Assembly: GCA_027886175.1 (NCBI GenBank)
Contig: JAJNNQ010000040.1
Coordinates: 23,890,001 to 23,954,000 of the forward strand
Reading direction: 5' to 3'
Source: Phylloscopus collybita
Lineage: Eukaryota > Chordata > Aves > Passeriformes > Phylloscopidae
DNA length: 64,000 bases
The notes under the pieces were generated by a model, which made no database searches, was not told the DNA's origin, and saw only the letters and a list, made by a program, of their open reading frames with translations. Position numbers and translations under genes: made by a program. How positions within the stretch are numbered: the stretch's first letter is position 1; the number at the start of each line of letters is the position of its first letter. Shown in pieces: positions 25,801 through 37,800 of this stretch.

Positions 25801-28800
25801 GATCTCTCCCAGATATAGCCACAGGGAAAAAAAAAAAAGGCAGTTTTCTGCCCTTCTTTCAACTTTTGCTGTTTTCTGCTCTAAGAACAAGAAGTGGGCA
25901 GCATCTCCCTTGCTGGACTTGAAAGCTTGGTATGGTAATATGGACTGTAGGTATTGCTGACTTGGTTAATGCTCTGGGTTTGGGATAGAGTTTGACTCTG
26001 ATTCTTGGACTTGGTTATCATCCTAGTTGTTGGAGTGTTTGTAAGACTTTCTCAAGCTCTAGAGCTGAACGTGGTAGAGACACCAAAGCAAATCTGTCCC
26101 TTTACCTGTTAGCTGCTAATGAGAATAGTCAGCCTGGTAAGCAGGAATTTTAAGGGTCCAATTGAAGTTATCCGGCTTGAAAAACTGTAAGGATGACATT
26201 TCAGTCTTACACGAGAAATAACTGACAGAGGTGAGCAGGGTCCCAGCTGCCCCTGCTGGTGTTGCTATGTAATGAGGCTGAATTGCAGGCTGAGGTTAGT
26301 ACTGTTACATTAACTGTGCTATTATAACAGGCTTATGTAAATGTGTTAATAAATACACTGGAGAGAGAAAGACCTAAAGAGTTACTGATGCCTTGCTGTG
26401 CTATTTGCACTGATAGATCTTCCCTCCTTCATGTTGTCGTGTTGAGTATTTTAGGTGTTCTGTGAATTGAACTATCTTTAGCTTTCCAGCTTTGCTGCTT
26501 CTTAAACTCATGTCTGTCATCTAGTAGAATCAAAATTTCCAGCATATCTCAGTGATGACTATTACTTCCCCCTGTCACCCTCTGTTAGTCTGGGGTTTTA
26601 AATAGCTATTTAGTTGCTTGTAACTATTTGATTTTTGAGCAGTAGTAGTTAAAAATAATTTCGTCTTTAAGGTGTCCTCCTCTTGTGATTGTAACTTTTT
26701 ATTTATTCGTTGTACTTGGTATTTGAAATCATAGTTTTGGTACTAGTGTTATGTTGAGATGCCACAACTCCTTGGAAATATTCAGCATAGAGTAGAGTAT
26801 ACTCAGTAAAAATACATCTGTCACAGTATCGCTGGTATTTATGTATGATGTGCTGTAACTCTTGCATGTTAGTGGAAGGAGAATGGAAAAAAACCCCCAC
26901 ATTTTAATAAAAATACTTCTGTAAACAATGTCCATGGTCTTAAATTAGAAACTGGCAAGATTATTTGTTGACATGATTGTTTACTTTATGCAATGACCTT
27001 TTTTGCTTTCTGATTTGTTTCCCACATTGAGTTCCCATGTAGTGGCCTTATGATGTAGGAGCACTTGACATGTTTCTTTCTTGGTCTTGGTCATGATAAA
27101 ATGTAGTTCTTGTTCCTGTGTTGTTTGAGTTTAAACTGGTTGCCATGAGTTCTCTGGGAATGTGCTTGAACATTAAGAATGGTTCACGCTGTCATTTAAG
27201 AGCCCAATCTATCCAACATTTGCCCCCTCTCAAAGGAAAGGGGTCTTTGCAGTTCTACTACTACCTTGGCCTGTGTATTGAGCCTCTTATTAGATGTTAA
27301 AAATTGTCATATATTGGTTAAAAATAATTAACTAAAACAACTCATAACTTCATAGAAGTGACATTCGAAGATAGAAGAATCTGATGGAAAATCAGTATGT
27401 ACTGCTTGTTACATCTTTTCAGGTTGTTTCGGTGTTCCTGAAGTGGCAGATGATGTAAATGGCAACCAGGGCTTTTCCCAGCACTGCTCAGCTGGAACTT
27501 GTCTGCTACATTCCATTAGTGGCTGGTGAAGGCCATTTGTATGGTTTTATGAAATGTCTTACTTGCCTGGTGACTTGCCAGTGTGCATTAACTGTGAAAC
27601 TGAGAGGACCTTTCATCCTGGTTTTAATGTTGTGACTACAAGGTCTGAATGAGGAGGATGTGAAAGAGAGGTGGCTTATCTCTTACTCTCCAATCTCTTC
27701 AGCATTCATTAATTGAAAAAGTTAGGTTTAATAATGTAGCTTCAATAGTTATTGATTTAAAGCACAGGTAATTTGTCTGCTACAGGTAATTGATATGAGA
27801 ATTTCATGTTTCTAGTTAAACAACTAGGTAAACATTTAAACTTCTTTAGTGATTGCCCTTGCATATAATTTCATGTTCAAGAATAAAGAACATAAATAGT
27901 CATGATAAAATGATTAAATAATAGCTGGTGTTTGAAAAAAGGAGATATTGTCCTACTAAGAATTTGTGACTCTCTTTTTTCTCCCTAACTTGGCTCAGTT
28001 TGGTTCAGTTCCCCATTGATAATAAAGGGACAATTAAGTGTATTCTACTGTAGAACATTCTCAAGAATGATCACTGCCTTGTGGTGGCTTTAGTAGAACA
28101 AACTGTAAGTGGTGATGGCTGGGCTTTTGACTGTCAGGAGCATTGGATGACTTAAAAAAATCTGATCTGGATTTTGTTTATATCTTCCTCCATTTCCTGG
28201 GAACGCTTTCTGGCAAAGAGAAGGAATGATTTCTGCACAGTCATGTTGGCTGGCCTGGATGATCCTTCGTTGTGAGTAATTCTAGATGCACACAAGGAAG
28301 TGTGAGTCACCCTCTTAAACCTGATCCAGGTAGAGGGACTTGAAAGACTGCCAAAGGGGCATATGAGGGCTGCTGGTGTGAGGATATCACTGCCTGTGGT
28401 ATCTCCTTCCTGAACACTGCCAGTATCTTGCTGGAAAGTGCCAGTCTGATGCCTGAGGTGCCTGGTCTTGTGTACATGTGGCAGCATCTGGTCTCCAGCT
28501 CAGAGATCATTAAAAAACTGCTGCTTCCTCATGAGGTAAATCAACAGAAAAAGTGGTTTCTGCTGTGGATAACTAGCAAAAGTTCTTTGTCTCTTCCTTC
28601 CCTTACTTGTGTTCACACAAAGGCTGGCACCAAAATGTTTGTTGGAATAAATGTAACATGATGGATTGGATCTGGTTCTGATCCTTGTATATGTGCCTAG
28701 TGGTGCATAACAAATGTTATCACCATACAAAGTTCATGAGAGCACAAGCAAGCCTAGTCCACAGCTTATGTACAGTCTCTAGCTTTTACTTTTTTACTTT

Positions 28801-31800
28801 CCTTTCTCTTGCTCTGCTCTCTTTTCCTTTCCTTTTTCCTCTTCCCCTTACACCAGTCTTGTTGAGTGAATCAACTCCTTTCCTGCTATCAGTGCTAATT
28901 TAAAGCACTGGGGAACCAACACTGCCTCTTTCTAAGTCTGTTAATTACGTTCTTTTGTCTGTTTTATCAAGCCCTTGTGTCTGTTACAGTAACTGTGTGT
29001 ACAGCTCTGCTGGCAAAGCCTTCTTGAGCAGGCTGAGGGAAAGAGATTTCTGCCAGGATTTTTTTGATTTTTTTCTGCTCTTGTAGCAAACATAAGCAAA
29101 GCTGAGAAAAACTACCTTCTGTTAACTGATAAAAGTGTTCAGTGAGGGGGATGTGAATTCTTTACATCCTGAACCAGCACAAATCTGGGTAGAAGTGTGT
29201 CCCTGCCTGTCCTTTATACTATCTTTGTAGCGTAAACTGGACTCTATTTTGCCTTTGAGAAAGGACCCATTAGCTGCCTCGTATTTGTACAGTGCTTAGC
29301 ACAATGTAAGCTGCTCTTTTAAGTACTTACCAACACAACCGTGACTAGCCATTTGCCCTTGTGGAGGGCTCGGTATGGTTTGTCACTGTCACTTTTTCTT
29401 GTAAGACAAATACTTAAATTTCTCAATCCATTATGCTCAGTGATGGACTGCTCCTCCTTACAGGATGCTAGCAGGGGCTGAACTGCTTTGTACTTGTGTA
29501 GTCTGTAAGTATTTAGAAAGTGAGTAAAATGTCAGTTCTGACAAGAGAACTTTAGATTGCCTTAACATACTGTATGCCAGATGAGACTCTACAGAGAGAG
29601 AAACACGTGCCTTTGTGCATACTGCAGATTGTGCATTTATTTGTGTGCGTCTGTGAGTACAGACTGTTTTTCAGAAGGTCAGATTATTTTCTGAGCATTA
29701 GGAGTGAGCAGTATGGATGTGGGTAGGTATGGTGAAGGAAGCAAACTGCAGAGCCCCGTGCCTTACCTTCTGTCCTCCCCCAGAGCCCAAGCTCTTGCAG
29801 CAGCACATCAGCCTGCCCCAGCATGTAGCTGGTCTCAGGGCTGCATGCTTCACCCCCAGTGCAGTCTGCATGGAACAGGTGCTCTCATGGGAGTCAGACT
29901 GCTGGGTCAGGGCCAGGGTTCAAGTGTGGACCAGAAGTACAGGTCCAGCCTTAGAGGCCATGTATTGCAGCTCCCAGATTTGCCCTTGCACTGCCACAGC
30001 AGCTGCCCCAGTAGGCTCGGTGGTGGGCACCACTCCTGAGGTGATGAAGCTCTGCATGGGTTTTGTCACAATGAGAGGGTGGTGGCAGCAGCCAGGGCTG
30101 GCTTGTGCCTGGAACAGGAGGCCAAGCATAGCTGCTTTTCCAGCATTGCCCCAGAGCTTTTTCTTGTCATCTCTTGGGAAATAAAGATATGGGACTATCG
30201 TTTGGGGCTGCCATTAGAAAAAATTTATTTTCCTCCACCCTTCTATGCTTGATAAACTTCATGAATCATGTGGCTGTCAGAAGCTGGGATCTGTAGCTTT
30301 TTTGTTTGCATAAAGAAAGTAGAAGACTTCCTGAAGCACAGTGGGTTGCTGTTGAAGCTTGGGATGCTATTCTGCACCCCAAGAAAGCAGTCTAGTATCC
30401 AGGTGGACTGAGGGAGAGAGCAGTGATGCTTCTGACTGCAGACCATATGGTTCGCACAGCAGGTCCTGCATGGAAATGTGCATTCAGGTATGAGGAAAAT
30501 GCATGAGTGGGAGGAGGCAGTGTGAGCAGAGCAGCATACAGTGCCTGTGCAATCTCTGCTCCATTGGGACATCAGCTGACTGTCAGGGCTGGCTTTGTGC
30601 CCTGATGGGACAGCTGAGGCTGCCTGGGTGGCAGCTGCCACCAGGTGTGTGCATGTGATTCAGGTGGGCGTGGGAAGCGGGAGAAGCAGGTTTCCAGCTT
30701 TCCTGGTGGGTGAGCTTCTGTGGAGGTGGTGATGGGCTTGGTGGGGTGGGTGCTGGAACCCCTTCTTAGCAAACTTGCGGCACCTTGCATGTGGGAAAAT
30801 CTATCCCGTGAGCTGACTTCTTTCTTTCAGAGAGCATTTAGCAGATTTCACTAAATACAGAGGCTTTTGAAGCTAGTGGATACTTTTACAAACCAAGAAT
30901 GAGTAGCTTAGATTGTAGAAATAATTTAATACTCTTCTGTTGACTCTTTAAACTGACAGCAAAACATGGTGCTCTGATGGCCAGCAGAATGGAAAAGTCA
31001 TTCTCCTGAGAAAGCAGATCTAAATTATTTCCACCATCACAGCAGGGTGCATTGCGTAGGGCTGGAACATACCGTGACCTGTTGAAATGAATGACTGAAA
31101 GCAGGAAGTCATTCAGCTTGTTTTCATGCATGCGAAGGGAGGGGATGGAAGCAAAGAGAGAAGGCTATATCCTCTCAATACCTTTGTTGCACTGTATTAA
31201 ATGAAGTGTCTTTCTGCTTTTTTCAGTAGTTCCAAATCCTTTTTAACTTCTGGACCTAAGACAACAAATTAATTGAGGATCTATGGCTATAGCATTTTCA
31301 GTTTTGGTGTTATATGTGTGTGCCATTCTAATTATATGTAATTATAATTAATTGTATAATTATAAAGGCTTTCCTTCTGTAGGGCCTTTCATGATGTCTC
31401 TCACAACATCATTTGTCACTAAATTGGAGAGATAGGGGTTTGATGAATGGACTGTTAAATAAATGAGGAATTGCCTAGACAGCTGCATCCAAGGATTTGC
31501 AGTCAAGTGCTCAGTGTTCAAATGGGGATCAGAAATAAGTGCTGTCCCTCAGGAGTCCATAATGTGATCTGTAGGGTTCAATATAACAAATGACATGCAA
31601 TGGGTTTGAGTATGCCCTCAGCAAGTTTGCTGGTGACACCATGCTGAGCAAGTGCAGTTGATTTGCATGAGGAATGGATGTCACCCAGGAAGACTTCAGG
31701 CTAGAGAAGTGGGCCCGTATGAATCTCGTGAAGTTTGGCGAGGCCGGGTACATGGTCCTGGCCTGCACCCTGCATCACAGCATTCCCCAATACCTGTATA

Positions 31801-34800
31801 GACTGGGAGAAGAATAGATTGGGAGCAGCACTGTGGAGAAGGACTTGGGGGTACTGGGCAAGAGACAGCAATGTGTGCTTCAGCTCAGAAAGCCAACCAT
31901 TCCCTGGGCTCTATAAAAAGAAGTGTGGCTAGCAGGTCAGTGGAAGTGATTCTCCCCCTCTGCTCTGGAGAGGCCCGCACTTCAATGACTAAGAAGTTTG
32001 GGTTTTTTTTTAGGTTTTTGCTTTCACAATGAATGCTTGAATATTACTGCATCCAGAGACCTCTGTTAGCTTCTACTGCTTGTTTTTCTGGTCATATGAA
32101 CAATTTCCTTGTGCTCAGCAACCTGTTTTTACTGTCTTCGGTGTGGTGATGCAAACCGAATGTAAACTAAATTTTACTGGCATTTGGGTTGATTGCACTG
32201 TGACCGATCTCATCCTGTACTACACCATAAACTGTAGAAGAGGCTTCTCTGCATCTTCATTTCTGTTATGCTGTTCTCTGTCTTGTAAAATCGCAGGATG
32301 GTTAAGGTTGGAAGGGGCCACTGGAAATCATCTAGTTCAGCCTCCCTGCTCAAGCAGGGAGCCCTAGGGTGTGTTACTCAGGATTTCATCCGGATTTTTT
32401 TTTAATATCTCCAGTGAGGGAAATTCCACAGCCTCTCTGGGTAGTCTGTTCTGTTGTGCAGTCACCTGCACAGGGAAAGTATTCTTTATCTTCAGAAGAA
32501 ACTTCTGTCAGTTTCTGCCTGTAGCCTCTTGTCCTGTTACTCCACTGAGAAGAGCCTGGCTCCATCCTCTTGGGACATTCCCTACACACCCCGATCGTGT
32601 CTCAGTTGTCTCTTCTCAAGACTGAACAGGCCTAGCTCCCTGAGACTTTCCTTGTGAGAGGTGCTCCAGTCCCTTGATCAACTTGGTTACCCTTTGTTGG
32701 AGCTGTTCCAGAAGCTCCACATCTCCCTGCTACTGAGGAGCTCAGAACTGAACACAGCACTTGTGAGTCTCTCACACACCTAGTGAGATGTAGCCTCACT
32801 AGGGATGAGTAGAGAGACAGGATCACATCCCCTGACCTCCTGGCAGTGTTCTTCCCAGTGCCCCCAGGATACCATTGGCCTCCTCAGCCACATGGGCACA
32901 CTGCTGAGTCATGGACAGCTTGTTGTCCACCAGGATCCCAGGTCCTTGTCCACAGAGCTGCTTCCCAGCAGATCAGCCCAAGCCTGTACCAGTGCATGAA
33001 ATTATTCCTCCCCAGGTTCACGACCCTGCACTTTCCTTTGTTGAATTTCACACAGCTCTGCTCTGCCCACCTCTCCAACCTGTTGAGGTCCCTCTGAGTG
33101 GCTGCACGGCCCTCTGGAATATCAGCCACACCTCCCAGCTCAGTGTTATCTGTGAACTTGCTGAGAGGCATCTGTCCTTCCATCCACGTCATTAATGAAG
33201 AAGTCAAACAATACTGGGCCCAGTATTGAACCATAGGGGACACCAGAAGCGCAGACCTCCAACTAGACCCTGTGCCAATCCTCTGGGGTTTGTCATTCAG
33301 CCAGTCCTCAGTCCACCTCACCTTTCACTTGTCCAGCTCACACAACTGAGTTTGCCTATGTGGATATGATGGGAGACGATGTCAAAAGATTTGCTGAAGT
33401 CCAGGTAGATAACAGCCATTGGTCTCCCCTCATCTCTCCAGCCAGTTGTCCCAGGGTAGGCTCCAGCATGCTTTAAAAATTTGGCTAAGTTGCTATGCAG
33501 CTGTGAAGCATCTGAATCATCTGTGAAAATACACGCTCTGAGAGGAGGATCATACTTACCACTTTTTAGCTGGTTGAAATTATTACATTTAGTTAGGTTT
33601 TTGTACAAAAAACTAAAATATTTCTTTACATCTGTTCAGCTCTGACTTAGTGTTGTGTGTTGTGGTTTTTTTTTTTTTTTTTTTTTTGTTTTTTTTTTTT
33701 TGTTGTTGTTGTTGGTAGTTTTAGTAGTATCAAATCTAACTAAATGGGACATCTAAGAAAAACCCATGTGAACTTTGGAGAAAATCAGACGTTTGCCAAA
33801 AAACAGGCTTCACTGAGCTGTTCAGTTCTCTTTTGCTGATTTGTTAGCCAGTATTTGACAATTACCAGCAGCTGTAGGGCAGGAAGAGGTAATTGAAGAC
33901 AGGAGAGATCCATACCAGCTAATTTATGTCATGTAAGGTGGGTCTTTGACAGTCTTCTTTCTGAAGAGCTGTGTTGAAAAGTCCAGGTCATAGGAAAAGG
34001 CAATATTGGCACTTTCTGTGGTACTTAGAAAGTATTTTTCTTCTCCTTAAATTGACACTTGAAAGGGACCCTGAAAGCAGTAGTTTGATTTCTTGGCAGT
34101 CACTTGGTGAATATTACAAAGCAAATGCACTTAGTTGCTGTCTGGCTGTGTCTTCTCCCCCTGCCATGTAGAATTGTCCCACAGTAACTTTCTTGTGATC
34201 CAAGAGGAGATAAAGGAAGATAAAAAGGAAGCATGGAAAAACATGATTCCACTCTCATCTGCCACAATTCTTGTACAGAGTCCCTCCACTCTGAAAGAAA
34301 GCAAAGATTTGAAATTTACGATTTAGAGTAGCTCTGGGCTTCAGATTATCCTGCTTTTCCATGGTAGAGAAATTGTAATTTCCATGGTAATTGTTTCAAT
34401 AAATATTATACCTTTCGATCTATTGGTCTTTGTAGAACAGTGACATCTTCTTATGCAGGGCTCAATTCCAAGTCATTTTTCGTCCTTGTTTTTCTAAATC
34501 TGAGAAAACTTGTCCAAATAGCTTCTTTCTGAAAAGCCTCGGTTGCTTCTTCCTTTAGATGCAGCCAAACCAAAGCATTCCTTCTCAAATGACTCCTCAA
34601 ACTTGCCAAGTTTTCTTTCTTTACCATCTTTGTGTGTTAATGTGCCCACCCTAATCTCAGCCAGGATGCACTGATTTGGTTCCGTAGTACAAGGCTGCTG
34701 ATGCACAGAGCTGCAGTGATAGGGAGGAAAGAAAAAAAAAAAACCACTTGAAAAGGAAAGGGTTCTTTCTTGATCACTGTAGCAGTTCCCTAGCTTTCAT

Positions 34801-37800
34801 TTACTACTTTTAGTGCCAAATAAGAATAAAAGATACAAAGGAACAAGTATCTATTTTCAGAGAAGTTCTGCTTAAACTGTTTTTATTACTCCTTTTGTTT
34901 CTTCTGCAGAGTGGGAAGGCCCCAGTGAAAGACATGTTCACAGATCTCAAAGATGGAAGGAAGCTTTTGGACCTTTTGGAGGGTCTGACGGGGAAACCTC
35001 TGGTAAGAGAAACATCTGAGTCATATTTCCATTTATTAAAATACCCAAAACCAATGCATAAACAAAGCATAAACTGAGGCATGTGATTTTTTTTTTAATT
35101 TGAATTTATTTAAAAACCTATTTTGCATGTAGTGAGTACTTGTTCTCCACAGTTGCTGTGAAATTCCCATGAACTCCGCTCATGAGATAGAGTCAGGCTG
35201 AAGATTAACTGTGTAACCCTCTCTTGAGGGTTTACATACTGTCTAGCAAAGCATGTAAAACCAGTGGTGTTGTTCACATAGTGTATGTTTTTAACAGAAA
35301 TCTTTTAAAAGCCTATTTCTGGATGATCAGATAGACCTGTGTTCATGTGGATCGCAGTGGACTTGTAGTAAGCTTGTGAAAAATCCCTTAAGAAAAATAA
35401 AGAAAGTAAAAAGACAACAGCTAGTAGGTAAAAATCTGCACCTCCATTGAAAAATTGTCATCTACAGACAGGAAAGGGCTGAAAACTGCCTGAAATGTGT
35501 ATGGGAAAATCTGTGTGGCTAAAAACTCTTGCCCTGCTAACATTCATGGCTCTTCAGAAAGATGCATGAACTATGGTGAAACCTGTGGATTACTTGGAAA
35601 TAAATTCTTGATTTTACTCTTCATACTAAGTGTCAAATTTGCTTATGGACTTTTTGAGGAACCTTCAGTCATATCAAATTTCACATTGCAAGCTTGCTTT
35701 GTTTTTTAAGCGGATGTTTTACTAGTACTTTTAATAATTTGTGGTGTGATTTGAACTATGCTGAAAACAACAGGAGTTTTTTTGTTTCTAAGTTGATTAC
35801 TGTGTTCCAAGTTCAGCTCCGTGCTCTTGCAGCACGATTGCTTTCTGCCTCAGGAATTAAATTGTGGTGATTAAAAGCAAATGGAGTGGCAGGTGTTGTC
35901 AAGAGTTGAAGGTTTGTTTTTTTTTTCTGGTTGTGGAGTTGTTTTTTGTTGAGATATTTTATTTTATTTTTTTATTATTTGCCCTGATATTAAAGGGAAG
36001 GGAAAGTCAGGAAGTGTAACTTCTTCCCAGTATGCAAAGATTTAGCAGGCTTTTGGTGCCAGAAAAACAAATTGCTGCTTGTTCTCTCTTGGGAGCCAGA
36101 AAATTTCAAGTACTCTGGCAAGTGTTCAAAAGCCTCAGATTTTCCCCAAGAACTCTTCCTTTGCTTTTGCATTACTAGTTTATAATTCTGTAGATGTTGG
36201 GAATAAAAATTTTGGACTTACTGAGGATGAGCTGAAACACATTTTGAATCCAAGGCCTGTCCTGTGCTTTTAATTGGAGAATATTGTTCTGACCAGTTTT
36301 CATTTTGAAATTAGATATTGTGGATTATCTTGTTTGGTTTTTCTTACTATTACTAAAAGAAAAAAAAAAGGTTAAAATCTGGAGAATTTTTCTCTAATTT
36401 TGTTTGGTATGTCCGTTAATTCTGATGTTGAACAGATTGTACCTTTTTATTTTCAGCCTAAAGAACGAGGTTCCACACGAGTACATGCCTTAAATAACGT
36501 CAACCGAGTACTGCAAGTCCTGCATCAGAACAATGTGAGCATGTTTTTCCACAACCTTTAGTTTATTGTTGTATGTAAATGAGTTCAGAATGCAGAAAAT
36601 AAAGATTTTTCGTACTTAAAATGAGACCTCATTGAGATGGGTAAACTGTTCATAGTTTCTTACATGATGTAGAATTTCAGTGTCCAGCAATTTTGTGAGA
36701 TTTTTAAAACACAAACTTAATAATGGTATTAAACCACTAATCACAAAATTGTGGTTTGTTAAGATGTGTGTAGCTCCCAAGAAAAAAGGTGCCTTGAAGC
36801 TTTACTATTGCATGAACACAGCAGGACAAAAAAATAATTTCCGGTAATGCTGCTCAACTTGTGCAGAAATCTGTAAGGGAATGGCAGGTTTTTGTGACTC
36901 TATCCTGCTCTCTGTTTCCAGGAGGGTCTTTTCATTGACTTCTGTCATCTCTGTGTCAAATGTAGTGTTTTTAATTTGCAGCTTTGGTAACTGATCAAAA
37001 GAACAAACAAGCAAAAAAATTCAAATCCTCCTTTAAGAAAACTAAAAATAATACTTATTTGGCTTAATATTAGTTTTTACTGCCTGGAAGACAGTAGTGC
37101 TATAGTAAAGTGATTTTAGTTTTTCTTCCTTTTTTGACGAACAATTTCTGATAAGTGCGCTCGCTATACTTAGAATTTCTATTTGTGAATGTCAGGTCAC
37201 TAAAATAACCTAATAAGAACATTTTGGCAATAAAATACATCAAATACAAGAAAGCATGGACATATTTATATAAACTGCTGATTGAAGAGTGATACCAATG
37301 TGCTGTATTATACTGTGATTTCCCCTCTGTGTTGGTGGACGAGTGTCATATTTCTTGGAAGCAGACAAAGCTGGCAGTGGGTTGTTTTTGTTCTTTGAGG
37401 TACTGTAAATATTAACTTTTTAAAGCGTAAATAATGAGTTTTGCAGCTTGAAATTGATTTATTTTATTATAATAATAAACAAAACAATATTGAACTGCAA
37501 TAATTAATTATTTCTTCCCTAAGCTGACAGCATCTGGGTTTCTGGAAGTAAACAGATGGTCTTCGTTAGCTGAAGGTTGTTAAGGTCATGTACTTGATTT
37601 ATGCCTACTGCTTAGCTTCATTAGCTAAGTGTGTTGTGTGTTACAATGGAGGGAAAAGGCATCCACTGAGAAGCAGTTGCATTCTGTTGTTTGAGAGTTT
37701 GTGGGCTATGCAATATTCATAATTAGTGAAATAATTTATAAAAGTTTTTAAATATGTATATACACCTAGTGTGTAGGTGTTCAAGTGATCCTGTGAACCT

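Larger units (their letters stand above)
19872..34909. other. UTRN: UTRN intron, 15 kb
   Basis: The intron is AT-rich. It holds a 27/24-nt tandem duplication at 20041-20091, a pyrimidine tract near 28782-28852, a GC-richer block at 29.7-30.8 kb, an opposed CR1 pair at 31.4-33.5 kb and a long T tract at 33666-33713. No alternative exon was supported. Confidence 0.85.

Noticed and set aside
32884..33321. Minus-strand 145-codon frame as an active reverse transcriptase gene
   Set aside because: It is the decayed C-terminal part of a 5'-truncated CR1; the upstream catalytic region is absent or frameshifted.
33666..33713. Poly(A) tail of a minus-strand processed pseudogene
   Set aside because: No poly(A) signal or recognisable gene body next to the tract; simple T-rich repeat is more economical.
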